Source of the DNA: Desulfobulbaceae bacterium
GTDB taxonomy: Bacteria; Desulfobacterota; Desulfobulbia; Desulfobulbales; SURF-16
Length of the DNA stretch: 41,666 bases
Assembly (NCBI GenBank): GCA_002868945.1
Contig: PKTX01000024.1
Location: forward strand, 1 to 41,666
Direction: 5' to 3'
The translations under genes were made by a program, and so were the position numbers. Under the pieces are notes generated by a model. It made no database searches, was not told the origin of the DNA, and saw nothing but the letters and a program-made list of their open reading frames with translations. This document shows positions 22,796 to 31,421 of the stretch, in pieces (the first letter of the stretch is position 1; each line of letters starts with the position of its first letter).

Positions 22796-24961
22796 TTACT
22801 GTCGTTTTGCCTCCAGCACCCCGTTTTTCTGCCGAATACGTTGCAGCACGGTGGAGAGGTGGTCCAGACTGTTTACCTCTATGATCAGGTTGAGGTGGGC
22901 TATCTGGTCCTTTGAGGAGTGGGCGTCAATGGTGACGATGTTGGCGTCGGTATCACTGAGCAGATTGCACAGTTCTGCCAGGAGACCCTTGTGGTCCTGG
23001 GCAATAACATGGATTTGGGCCCGGTGGTTGGCTTTGGTGTCGTTCCAGCGCACCTTGAGCCAGCGTTGCGGGTCGGTGTTGAGCAGGTTGGGACAGGTGG
23101 CCTTGTGGACCGAGATGCCGCGGCCGGCCGTGATAAAGCCCATGATCTCCTCACCTGGCATGGGCATGCAGCACTGACTGATGCGGACCATCATGTCGGA
23201 AATGCCGTCAATGGTAATGGCATCATCTGTGTCACGACTGGGCGGCGGGCTGGCGGCCAGTCCCGGCAGCCGTTGTTCATTCTCCTGCCCCTCATCTTTT
23301 TCAGGGAAAAGCAGTTTGATGATCTGTTGAATGGTGATCTGGCCGGAGCCGACCCGGATCAAGAGCTCCCGCAGGGCATTGCAGTGCAATTTCTTGAGGA
23401 TCCACTTGAGCTCGCCTCCTTTTACCAGCTTTTTCAGGGAGAGGGCATGTTTCTTCAACTCTCTGTCGCAGATCTCCTCGCCGAGACGCAGGGATTTCGT
23501 CTGCTCCTCCTGCCGCAACCAGTGCCGTACCCGGCTCCGGGCCCGTCCTGTTTTTACCAGGTTGAGCCACCCCTGATGGGGGTGTTGGTTCTGGTTGGTG
23601 ATGATCTCCACGGCGTCGCCGTTTTTGAGTTCGGTCTTCAGGGAGACCATGGTGCCGTTGATGCGAGCGCCGGTGCAGTGGTTGCCCACCTCGGTGTGGA
23701 TTGCATAGGCAAAATCCAGCGGCGTGGCGCCGGCCGGCAATTCTTTGACCTCTCCGTTCGGGGTCAGAACATAGATCTTTTTGGCCTGGGAGAGCTCGTT
23801 TTTTACCGTGTCGAGAAACTCCTTGGGATCCTTGAGCTCCTGAAGCCACTGGACCAGTTGCTTGAGCCACTGAAAGGTGGTGGCGTCCTGTTCGGAGATC
23901 TTGGCGCCTTCCTTATAGGCCCAGTGCGCCGCAATGCCCTCCTTGGCAACCCTGTCCATGTCCTCGGTGCGGATCTGGATCTCCATGAACTCGCCTGAGG
24001 GGCCGATCACCGAGGTGTGCAGGGACTGATACATGTTTTCCTTGGGTTGGGAAATGTAGTCCTTGATGCGATGATCAATGGGGGGCCAGAGGGCATGCAC
24101 CATGCCCAGGGCCTGATAGCATTCACGCACCGTCTTCAGGATGATACGAAAGGCCACCTTGTCATAGACCTTGTCCAGGGTGATCTTCTGGACCAGGAGC
24201 TTGCGATAGATGGAAAAGAGGTGCTTGGGGCGGCCGAGGATGACAAAATCGCTGATGCCGTGTTCAATGAGTTTTTCAGAGAGCAGCTCCTTGATGTCCG
24301 CCACATATTTTTCGCGATCCCCCAGGGAAGAGACGATCATTTGGTCGAGCTTGTTGTACTCCTCCGGATGCAGAACAGAGAAGGCGCGGTCCTCAAGCTC
24401 CCGCTTCATCCAGTCGATCCCCAGGCGGCTGGCCAGAGGGGCATAAAGCTCAAGGGTTTCCTGGGCAAACTCCACCTGCTGATCAACCGGAAAATCGAGG
24501 ATCTGCATATCGTTGAGGCGGTCAGCCAGTTTAACCAGCAGAACGCGAATGTCGGTGGCCATGGCCAGCAGCATCTTGCGGATGTTCTACGCCTGGTAGT
24601 CGATCTTGGAGTTGTACTGAACCTCTGATATCTTGGTGGCGCCGCTGACAATATGGGCGACATCCTTGCCGAATTTTTTACGGATGGCCTCTTCGGCAAC
24701 ACCGGTGTCGGGATCCTTGAGGATGCCGTGGAAGAGGCCGGCGACGATGGTGTCCACATCAAGGCGCATGGAGGCCAGAATCTGGGCCACGGACAGGGCA
24801 TGGGTGATGTAGGGATCGCCATTGGGGCGGAAATGCCCCTCATGCGCCTTGGCCGCAAAGGCATAGGCCTCCTCTATGATGGGCAGTTGCTGCTGGGGGA
24901 GATAGCCGGCGGCCCGATTGAGGAGGTCGTCAATGGTGATGTGGTGTTCCAGATGAGCCAT
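22796..24961 (-). pseudogene. relA: RelA/SpoT-family (p)ppGpp synthetase interrupted by an in-frame TAG
   Basis: The 722-codon frame is continuous except for one amber codon at 24587-24589, codon 125. Family members read QAENIRKMLLAM across this point, so a Glu (GAG) or Gln (CAG) codon has become TAG. Both halves are otherwise well kept. The N-terminal HD domain has its first His in YITHALSV, but FHGILKD replaces HDxxED and LADRLND replaces LADRLHN, so the hydrolase should be inactive. The synthetase domain (about 239-350) is intact, with GRPKHLFSIYRK, KDYISQPKENMYQSLHT and EIQIRT. TGS (about 396-460) and ACT (about 645-720) domains follow. The second half could start at ATG 24574 but has no ribosome binding site. 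The upstream gene is proS, 49 nt away. A sequencing error, a true nonsense mutation or readthrough are all possible. Confidence 0.85.
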
Positions 24962-25010
24962 TTTTCGTTACTGCTGTCTGTATGTAGGGAGGAAAAAGCG
25001 CTACCACCAT

Positions 25011-26726
25011 CTAAAGGATGGCAGCGGCCAGAAGATCGGCAACCGTGGAGACCACCTCGGTCAACGGCATGGTCAGGGTGTCGCCGCTGGCGCGGTTGCG
25101 TACCTCAATCATGCCTTCCTTGGTGAAGCTTTTCCCCACCGTGATCCGCATGGGGATGCCGATGAGATCGGCATCCTTGAACTTGATGCCGGGCCGTTCG
25201 TCGCGGTCGTCCAGGATCACCTCAATATCTTTCTGTTGAAGCTGCTGGTAAATGTCAAGGGCGGCCCTGCTGATCTCATCGTCCTTGGGCGACAGATTGA
25301 GGACAAGGGCCTGGACCGGGGCAATGGCGGCCGGCAGCTTGATGCCGTCCTTGTCATGGTGCTGTTCAATGGCCGCTGCCACCACCCGGCTTACACCAAT
25401 GCCGTAACAGCCCATGATAAAGGGGATCTCCGCTCCCTGGTCATCCAGGAAGGTGGCGCCCAGGGCCTCTGAATATTTGGTGCCCAGCTTAAAGATATGG
25501 CCCACTTCGATACCGCGGGTCAGTTTAAGCTCGCCACCACAAAGTACGCAGCGGTCGGCAGCGGTTACCTTGCGGATATCACCACTCATGGTGGGGCTGA
25601 AGTCACGGCCCATGTTGACGTTGAGCAGGTGGAAGTTCTTTTCCCCCGCCCCCACGGCAAAATTCACCATGGCGGCGATTTCCTGGTCTGCCACGCTCTT
25701 GATACGGAGACCAATGGGGCCCAGATAGCCACTGGGGGTACCGGTGGCGTCAAAGATCTCCTTGTCGTCGGCCAGGCGTATTTCCTCGTCACTGACCCCA
25801 AGCAGGTTGGCCAGCTTGACCTCTTCCACCTCATGGTCGCCGCGCAGCAGCACGGCCAGCGGTTCATCCTTGACCATGTACACCAGGGTCTTGACCAGCC
25901 GGTTCGGGGTGATGTCAAGAAAGTCGCACACCGCCGCCACCTTACGCTTGCCCGGTGTCTCGATCTTTTCCACTTCCTTTGGTGCAACATCCGTGGCGGC
26001 ACTGCTTGGCATGCAGACCGCCTTTTCCATGTTGGCGGCGTAGGAGCATGATTTACAGATAACCACGGTGTCCTCGCCGGTTTCAGCCAGCACCATGAAT
26101 TCATGGGAAAAGCTGCCGCCGATGGCGCCGGAATCTGCCTCCACGGCCCGGAAGTTGAGGCCGCAGCGGGTGAAGATGCGATGGTAGGCATACTTCATTT
26201 TCTCATAGGTCTCTTCCGCCCCTTGATCCGTGGCATCAAAGCTGTAGCCGTCCTTCATGATAAACTCGCGGCCGCGCATCAGGCCGAAACGGGGCCTGGC
26301 TTCATCCCGGTACTTGGTCTGGATCTGATAGAGGTTGACGGGCAGCTGCTTGTAGGAGTGGATATTCTTGCGGGCCAGATCGGTGATGACCTCCTCATGG
26401 GTAGGCCCCAGGCAGAAGTCGCGGTTGTGGCGATCTTGAAAGCGGAGCAGTTCCTTGCCGTACTCCTGCCAGCGGCCTGATTCCTGCCAGAGGTCTGCCG
26501 GCTGTACCATGGGCATGAGCAGCTCCTGGGCGCCGGCGGCATTCATCTCCTGGCGGACGATTTTTTCAACCTTGCGGATGGCGGCCAGGCCCAGGGGCAG
26601 GTAGGTGTAGGAACCGCTCGTTAATTTACGGATAAAACCGGCCCGCAGCAGCAGTTTGTGGCTGATGACCTCGGCCTCGGCAGGGTCCTCTTTAAGGGTG
26701 GGAATAAGAAGCTGTGAAAAACGCAT
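25011..26726 (-). CDS. proS: prolyl-tRNA synthetase (bacterial type)
   Basis: The protein has 571 residues and is a class II synthetase that charges tRNA-Pro. The N-terminal catalytic core shows KLTSGSYTYLPLGLAAIRKV (motif 1), CLGPTHEEVITDLAR and motif 2 in RFGLMRGREFIMKDGYSF. The inserted editing (INS) domain spans about residues 224-405. Motif 3 is GCYGIGVSRVVAAAIEQ, and the anticodon-binding domain ends the protein. Length fits the ProS type of bacteria. It lies upstream of relA and downstream of ispG on the same strand, an order seen in related deltaproteobacteria as far as I remember. A degraded repeat sits between ispG and proS. Confidence 0.95.
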   Translation of the reverse strand: MRFSQLLIPTLKEDPAEAEVISHKLLLRAGFIRKLTSGSYTYLPLGLAAIRKVEKIVRQEMNAAGAQELLMPMVQPADLWQESGRWQEYGKELLRFQDRHNRDFCLGPTHEEVITDLARKNIHSYKQLPVNLYQIQTKYRDEARPRFGLMRGREFIMKDGYSFDATDQGAEETYEKMKYAYHRIFTRCGLNFRAVEADSGAIGGSFSHEFMVLAETGEDTVVICKSCSYAANMEKAVCMPSSAATDVAPKEVEKIETPGKRKVAAVCDFLDITPNRLVKTLVYMVKDEPLAVLLRGDHEVEEVKLANLLGVSDEEIRLADDKEIFDATGTPSGYLGPIGLRIKSVADQEIAAMVNFAVGAGEKNFHLLNVNMGRDFSPTMSGDIRKVTAADRCVLCGGELKLTRGIEVGHIFKLGTKYSEALGATFLDDQGAEIPFIMGCYGIGVSRVVAAAIEQHHDKDGIKLPAAIAPVQALVLNLSPKDDEISRAALDIYQQLQQKDIEVILDDRDERPGIKFKDADLIGIPMRITVGKSFTKEGMIEVRNRASGDTLTMPLTEVVSTVADLLAAAIL

Positions 26727-26893
26727 GGGAAATCCTGATAGTAATGGTGTTTGTTTTTAGAGATTGACAGCTGCAGGGGAGAGGGGAGAGAGTTGGCCAC
26801 GTGCGTTACGGTCTCTTGGGTGCAGCCATCTTTATGGTGTCTTGCATAGTGAGATGTCGCGGTGTCTCGCAGGCTCCCTTCCCCTGCACGGGC

Positions 26894-26973
26894 ACGCAGC
26901 ATGTCGACTATATGTCTCTGTTTTCATTTTCATAGCGCCGCAAAAAAAAAATCGGCTGACAAAGCAACTATTG
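26894..26973. repeat. remnant of the MITE-like family (copy D, right half)
   Basis: About 80 bp match the right half of copies B and C (GCAGCATRTC, TATATGT, TTTTCRTAGCGCCG, AATCGG, AAAGCAAYTATT). The outer ATTCAAGATGGCC end is gone, and its place is taken by the last codons of ispG. The left half is not recognisable. Confidence 0.6.
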
Positions 26974-28062
26974 ACGACGTTTCTCTCTAGCCGCAACTTC
27001 TGATTCTTTACTCATGGCGTCAAGCTCTCTGATAAAGACGTCGAAAAGCTCCTCTTCCGGCACCTTCTTGTAGAGCTTGCCTTTTTTGAAAATAATCCCG
27101 ACACCGTTGCCGCCGGCCAGGCCGATATCCGCCTCTCTGGCTTCGCCCGGGCCATTGACCACGCAGCCCATCACCGCCACCTTGAGGGGTGTGGCCATCT
27201 TCTGGATGTGGGCCTCAACCTTCTCGGCCAGGCCAAAGAGGTTGATCTGGCACCTGCCGCAGGTGGGGCAACTGATCAGTTCCGGACCTCGTTCGCGAAT
27301 CTTCAGGCAGCGCAAGAGCTCGTAGCAGACGCGAATCTCTTCCACCGGATCGCGGGTCAGGGAGATGCGAAAGGTGTCGCCGATCCCCTCATAGAGCAGC
27401 ATGCCCAGGGCGACGCTCGACTTCACCGTACCGCCGATCAGGCCGCCGGCCTCGGTGACGCCCAGGTGCAGGGGGTAATCCGTAACCAGGGAGAGCTTGC
27501 GGTAGGCGGCAATGGTGGTGAGGACGTCCGATGACTTGATGGAGATCTTGATCTGGTGGAAATTAAACTGTTCCAGCAGGGCGACATTCTTCATGGCGCT
27601 TTCCACCAGGGCCTCCGGTGTCGGCTGGCCATGTTTCTTGAGGATCTCCTTTTCCACGGAGCCGGAATTGACCCCCACCCGAATGGGAACATGGTGTTGT
27701 CTGGCGGCATCCACCACGATGCGCAGCTTGTCCGGGCCACCGATATTGCCGGGGTTGATGCGGATTCCCTGGGCGCCGTGTTCCATGCTGGCCACCGCCA
27801 GGCGGTGGTCAAAGTGGATATCGGCAATGAGCGGGATGGTGATCTGTTGGCGGATTCTGCTGATGGCGGCGGCCGCCTCCAGATCAAGCACCGCGACCCG
27901 GATAATCTCGCAGCCGGCCGCCTCAAGGTCGTGGATCTGGGCCACGGTGGCGTCGACATCGCGGGTATCGCTGTTTGTCATGGACTGCACGGCAATGGGG
28001 GCATGGTTGCCGATCTTGACGTTGCCGATGGTTATCTGGCGTGTTGTTTTTCGCGTAATCAT
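26968..28062 (-). CDS. ispG: (E)-4-hydroxy-3-methylbut-2-enyl diphosphate synthase (IspG/GcpE)
   Basis: The protein has 364 residues and is an iron-sulfur enzyme of the methylerythritol phosphate route to isoprenoids. The TIM-barrel half includes VQSMTNSDTRDVDATVAQI, IPLIADIHFDHRLA, GIRINPGNIG and IRVGVNSGSVE. The 4Fe-4S ligands are C265 and C268 in SCPTCGRCQ and C300 in MGCVVNGPGEA, with E307 in the matching position of the E. coli enzyme. Length is as in E. coli (372). The stop is TAG and lies at the border of the repeat remnant, so the last few residues (basic, AAREKRRQ) may derive from the insertion. It is the first gene of the ispG-proS-relA series. Confidence 0.95.
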   Translation of the reverse strand: MITRKTTRQITIGNVKIGNHAPIAVQSMTNSDTRDVDATVAQIHDLEAAGCEIIRVAVLDLEAAAAISRIRQQITIPLIADIHFDHRLAVASMEHGAQGIRINPGNIGGPDKLRIVVDAARQHHVPIRVGVNSGSVEKEILKKHGQPTPEALVESAMKNVALLEQFNFHQIKISIKSSDVLTTIAAYRKLSLVTDYPLHLGVTEAGGLIGGTVKSSVALGMLLYEGIGDTFRISLTRDPVEEIRVCYELLRCLKIRERGPELISCPTCGRCQINLFGLAEKVEAHIQKMATPLKVAVMGCVVNGPGEAREADIGLAGGNGVGIIFKKGKLYKKVPEEELFDVFIRELDAMSKESEVAAREKRRQ

Positions 28063-28262
28063 GATGAGGGTGAGAGGGGTAATGCCTGCCTTGGACGATT
28101 TTCAACTCGGCCACCATACCTGAAAATGGTCATTTGGGCATTATTTATCGGCTATTTAAGGATGTTATTTATCATAAGGGTATCTTGTGGCTGTCCATAA
28201 AAAGGAGCCATGGGGATCGGTGGCGCAGCAAGGTGTTGAAATTGCCGTGATCTCTTGCTAAT

Positions 28263-28472
28263 ATGCCGGCCATGAAATTACTGGTCTCCCTCATCGGCTT
28301 GGTCCTTATTCTTGAGTCGTTGCCCTATATTGCCTTCCCCGAGGCCACCCGCAGCTGGCTCAGGCAGCTCTCTGAAATGGAGTCGTCGGTGCTGCGCATC
28401 TTCGGTTTTTTCGCCCTGGCCGCCGGCTTGCTTCTCTGTTATCTGGCCCAGCGTACAAGCTGGTTCTCCTAA
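28263..28472 (+). CDS. DUF2065-family small membrane protein
   Basis: This 69-residue protein has two hydrophobic helices at about residues 5-25 and 43-62. It has the layout of the DUF2065 (YjeT-like) family: LVSLIGLVLILESLPYIAFP then a short polar linker and LRIFGFFALAAGLLLCYL. The function is unknown. Two in-frame ATG codons lie three codons apart, and neither has a clear ribosome binding site; the first is used here. queA starts 10 nt after its stop codon, so the two are probably co-transcribed. Confidence 0.72.
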   Translation: MPAMKLLVSLIGLVLILESLPYIAFPEATRSWLRQLSEMESSVLRIFGFFALAAGLLLCYLAQRTSWFS

Positions 28473-28482
28473 GGGCCTTTAC

Positions 28483-29574
28483 GTGCCTTCTCCCGCCTAC
28501 GACATAGGGGCCTATGATTTTGAGCTGCCCCCTGAACTGATTGCCCAGCATCCGGCGGCCCGCCGTGACGCCTCCCGACTGCTGGTCTATGACAGCACCA
28601 GGCAGACCATTGTTGATCGTTCCTTTCCGGCCATGCTTGATTATCTTGGCGCCGGCGACGTGTTGGTGGTTAATAATACCAAGGTCTTTCCGGCCCGGTT
28701 ACTCGGGGTTAAGGAGACCGGCGGCAAGGTGGAACTTCTTTTGCTCTCCTTTCCCGCCATGACACCGCGACCGGTGGCCGCTGCGCCGGGGTGGCATGAG
28801 GTGGAGGGGGTTGGTCTGCTGAAGAGCTCCAAACGGGCCCGGCCCGGCATGCGGCTTCTCTTTGGTGACGGCTTGCAGGCCGAAGTTGTCGAGCGCCAGG
28901 CTGACGGTAAGGTGCTGGTGCTGCTGCGTTTTCTGGGACGGTTGCCTGATCGGCTCGACCAACAGGGCCAGCTGCCGCTGCCTCCCTATATCAATCGGGA
29001 CCAGGGCCAGACCGCCACTGACAAAAAGCGCTACCAGACGGTCTATGCCGACCAGCACGGGGCAGTGGCCGCGCCCACGGCCGGTCTCCACTTCACCGAG
29101 GAGCTGTTGGCTCGTATCAAGGAAAAAGGGGTGACCATGGCGCCGGTCACCCTGCATGTCGGCTATGGCACCTTTGCGCCGGTACGGGTTGCTGATATCC
29201 GCGATCATCAGATTCATTCAGAGTATCTGGAGGTCTCCGCCGGCACCGCCGCCCTGGTCAACGAGGCCAAGGCCCGCGGCGGCAGGGTGTGGGCCGTGGG
29301 CACCACCAGTATCAGGGCCCTGGAGTTTGCCGCTGATGACCGGGGAGAGCTGCAGGCCAGGGCAGGGGCCTGTGATCTCTATATTTATCCGGGCTATACC
29401 TTTAAGATTGTCGACAATGTTATTACCAACTTCCATCTGCCCCGCTCATCGCTGCTCTTTCTGGTCAGCGCCCTCATCGGCCGACACGAGCTGCTTGCCT
29501 GTTACCGGCATGCCGTGCAGGAGAGATACCGTTTTTTCAGCTATGGCGACGCCATGCTGATCCTGACCAGGTGA
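28483..29574 (+). CDS. queA: S-adenosylmethionine:tRNA ribosyltransferase-isomerase (QueA)
   Basis: The protein has 363 residues. It adds the cyclopentene ring to the preQ1 base in tRNA during queuosine synthesis, using S-adenosylmethionine as ribosyl donor. Family motifs are YDFELPPELIAQHP, VLVVNNTKVFPARLLG, RYQTVYADQHGAVAAPTAGL, LHVGYGTFAPVR, GTTSIRALE and IVDNVITNFHLPRSSLLFLV. The frame is open 57 codons further upstream across the DUF2065 gene, but that part is not QueA-like. I chose the GTG at 28483, which is preceded by AAGGG at suitable spacing and fits the family length. No clear terminator follows. Confidence 0.93.
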   Translation: MPSPAYDIGAYDFELPPELIAQHPAARRDASRLLVYDSTRQTIVDRSFPAMLDYLGAGDVLVVNNTKVFPARLLGVKETGGKVELLLLSFPAMTPRPVAAAPGWHEVEGVGLLKSSKRARPGMRLLFGDGLQAEVVERQADGKVLVLLRFLGRLPDRLDQQGQLPLPPYINRDQGQTATDKKRYQTVYADQHGAVAAPTAGLHFTEELLARIKEKGVTMAPVTLHVGYGTFAPVRVADIRDHQIHSEYLEVSAGTAALVNEAKARGGRVWAVGTTSIRALEFAADDRGELQARAGACDLYIYPGYTFKIVDNVITNFHLPRSSLLFLVSALIGRHELLACYRHAVQERYRFFSYGDAMLILTR

Positions 29575-29627
29575 GGGGACTCTCTCTGAGAAAGCGGGTG
29601 TGCGAGCCATTCTCGTAATCTTTTCTG

Positions 29628-29850
29628 CTCAACTTTCCGGTTTGAGATAACTATTCGACGTGAAAGGAGTTGAAAGCCGTTCGGACGTGCGATGTGATGA
29701 GGATTCAGAATTCAGCGCCGCCGCCGGGCTCTGACCGGTTTGAACGTTAATGAAACTAATTGAAGTTTCATAAGAGGAGTCAGAAAGCAGAAGAAAAGCA
29801 GAAAAAAAACAGCCGGTTAGGCTACTGCTTTCCGGCATGTCTGGGAAAAC
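29628..29850 (-). repeat. interspersed repeat family 2, copy 3 (reverse orientation)
   Basis: Read on the minus strand it contains GCCGGAA, CTGTTTTTTTTCTGCTTTT, CTGACTCC, TGAATTCTGAATCC, CATCACATCGCACGTC, GAACGGCTTT and TTATCTCAAACCGGAAAGTTGA. These occur in the same order as in the copies near 32355 and 34900. It has an extra insert of about 60 nt between CTGACTCC and GAATTCTGAATCC. Confidence 0.6.
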
Positions 29851-29962
29851 GTCATGTCCCTTTTAATATACATAATATCAGCAAGTTAGTATAGATTGGC
29901 AAGTTGAGTTGCTTTGTTCTGTTTGGTCGGCTGCCGAAAGGCGTGGGAGGCAGAGGGGAAAA

Positions 29963-30007
29963 TCAAAAAAAAAAGGCCTTTCGCCCCGGGCAGGGCGAAA
30001 GGCCTTT
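29963..30007 (-). terminator. terminator of the zinc-ribbon gene
   Basis: A perfect 15-bp stem AAAGGCCTTTCGCCC / GGGCGAAAGGCCTTT has a 6-nt loop and, on the minus strand, a following run of ten T residues. It lies 27 nt after the stop codon. Confidence 0.93.
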
Positions 30008-30033
30008 GAAAATGGGCGGGAGACGCTTGTCGT

Positions 30034-30303
30034 CTAAGAGGCGCAGGGGCAACTGGCGGCATTGGGGCAGGCCGCCTTTTTATCACTGTCCGCCGCCTTG
30101 CTTGTACTGGCCGGTGATGAGTCCTTGCTGCTGTAGCCGTCTGCATACCAGCCGCCGCCCTTCAAGTGAAAGGCGCTTTGCGAGATAATTTTTTTAACGG
30201 CAGCGCCGCACTCCGGACAGCTTGACAGGGGCGCATCCGCCATGGACTGCCATTGTTCGATAATGTTATGACATCCTTCACACTCATACTCATATATGGG
30301 CAT
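30034..30303 (-). CDS. FmdB-family zinc-ribbon protein
   Basis: This 89-residue protein begins MPIYEYECEGCHN, the hallmark of the FmdB family of putative regulatory zinc ribbons. Four cysteines (C8, C11, C29, C32) form the zinc site. A Gly-Gly-Gly-Trp-Tyr segment follows, then a Ser/Lys-rich linker and a second Cys-rich end (CPNAASCPCAS). The true role is unknown; FmdB was described with formamidase in a methylotroph. The ATG at 30303 has AGGAGG seven bases upstream, and a TTG two codons earlier would be too close. It is a single gene with its own terminator, and MITE-like copy B begins 28 nt upstream, near its likely promoter. Confidence 0.85.
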   Translation of the reverse strand: MPIYEYECEGCHNIIEQWQSMADAPLSSCPECGAAVKKIISQSAFHLKGGGWYADGYSSKDSSPASTSKAADSDKKAACPNAASCPCAS

Positions 30304-30330
30304 TTTCAACCCTCCTGTTGAAATACTTTG

Positions 30331-30473
30331 GGGTATCTTGAATTATTAGATTTTTTGTTCGAGTTTGAGAAGCATAGAAAAATAAAAACCGCAGCATATC
30401 AGGTATATGTGAGGATTTTTATTTTTCGTAGCGCCGAAAAAATCGGACAAAAAAGCAATTATTCAAGATGGCC
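30331..30473. repeat. MITE-like element, copy B (143 bp)
   Basis: The left end GGGTATCTTGAATTATTAG and the right end CAATTATTCAAGATGGCC form imperfect inverted repeats. The interior shares GAAGCATAGAAAA, CGCAGCATAT and CGTAGCGCCGA with copy C. The flanks TTTG and TTTA agree in three of four bases. Confidence 0.82.
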
Positions 30474-30558
30474 TTTAAATATAGGAAACTCCTCTAGGAG
30501 GAGGTGTTGCCCTGGGCCGGCGGCATAATAGCGGTTTTTACTCCGTTATAAATATATT

Positions 30559-30699
30559 GGGTATCTTGAATTATTAGATATTTTGTTCGAGTTCAAGAAG
30601 CATAGAAAATAAAAAGCGCAGCATATTAATGATATGTGAGCATTTTTATTTTCGTAGCGCCGAAGAAATCGGGCAAAATGGCAATTATTCAAGATGGCC
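30559..30699. repeat. MITE-like element, copy C (141 bp)
   Basis: It is closely similar to copy B over its whole length, with ends GGGTATCTTGAATTATTAG and CAATTATTCAAGATGGCC. It is flanked by TATT on both sides, a perfect 4-bp target duplication. It lies only 86 bp from copy B in the same orientation, so the two were inserted separately or duplicated. Confidence 0.85.
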
Positions 30700-31103
30700 T
30701 ATTGTTTTGGCTCGCACGGTGGGGTAAGCCGGAAATTTCCGTAGCCATGACTTCTGCTGTTTTTCAAATTTTACAGATTTTTATCCGACTAAGTGGTACG
30801 AAATTAATGTTGGCGTCATTATTTGTCAATGGGCCATCTTAAAAAAAAGAGTCGGGTCGGGATGATACATCTATCGACACCCATGTTTTTGTAATTCTGT
30901 GGGCCGCACCCCAGCTTGCAGCCTTTCGGTGCGGCCCACCTGGCCGATGCTCCCTTCACCGCAGCATCATTCCAGGAATGATAGCTGAGATTCGCTGCTA
31001 ACCAACTATTTTTTTATTGCTGGTAATGAGCAGACCACTTTATATATTCTGGAAAAGAGTGGTCGGAATTAATTTTAAATAAATCAAAATGATAGGTTGA
31101 GGC
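30700..31103. other. spacer downstream of copy C
   Basis: No gene is supported. The spacer contains a strong GC-rich inverted repeat at 30899-30939 and an 18-nt phrase GCTGAGATTCGCTGCTAA at 30984-31001 that also occurs at 16784-16801. An AT-rich stretch leads into the next gene and may hold its promoter. Confidence 0.5.
30899..30939. repeat. GC-rich 12-bp inverted repeat
   Basis: GTGGGCCGCACC and GGTGCGGCCCAC are perfect complements separated by 17 nt. No T-run follows directly, so it is not a standard terminator. It could be a cruciform, a folded RNA or a repeat remnant. Confidence 0.65.
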
Positions 31104-31415
31104 GTGCAACAGATTCTTTGTCAACAGGCCGCTGAAGGCATGGTGCTTGCCAAGGATGTCGAGACACCGGATGGTCGTATTCTGTGCGGCAAGGATACGG
31201 TGCTTACCGCGGCCATGATCGCCCGTTTCATGAAGATGGAGATCAGTCATATTGCCGTGCAGGGACATCCGGTGAAGATTGCCGGCGAAAAAAGTCTCAA
31301 GGAGGAGCTCCTTGATGTTGAAAAGAGGTTTTCCCGGGTCAAGCATGTGCCGCCGCTGATCTTTCTGAAAAAGAGAATCATGGCGCGGCTGGTGGCCTCC
31401 CGTCAGGAGTCGTAA
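31104..31415 (+). CDS. 103-residue protein resembling the N-terminal module of HD-type signalling proteins
   Basis: The sequence shows EGMVLAKDVETPDGRILCGK then DTVLTAAMIARFMKMEISHI and AVQGHP. This pattern (leave the old state, give a default, choose a level) is found as a leading module in some HD-GYP and HDOD signalling proteins. Here it stands alone. The last 40 residues are basic and may form a helix. The start is a GTG with a weak TGAGG upstream; no ATG alternative exists near it. It ends 6 nt before the HDOD gene, so the two are surely co-transcribed and may act together. The function is unknown. Confidence 0.7.
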   Translation: MQQILCQQAAEGMVLAKDVETPDGRILCGKDTVLTAAMIARFMKMEISHIAVQGHPVKIAGEKSLKEELLDVEKRFSRVKHVPPLIFLKKRIMARLVASRQES

Positions 31416-31421
31416 CTATTT

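Larger units (their letters stand above)
29575..30033. other. convergent spacer between queA and the FmdB-type gene
   Basis: No gene is supported. Most of this spacer is a reverse-oriented copy of the second repeat family (29628-29850). After an AT-rich stretch, the terminator of the zinc-ribbon gene follows. Confidence 0.5.

Noticed and set aside
24587-24589. Pyrrolysine or another amino acid encoded by TAG in relA
   Set aside because: The site is Glu in relatives, no pyl genes are present in the window, and neighbours use TAG as a normal stop. I treat it as mutation or error instead.
28312-28482. Longer queA starting within the DUF2065 gene
   Set aside because: The extra 57 residues are not QueA-like and overlap a gene in another frame; the GTG at 28483 fits ribosome binding site and family length.
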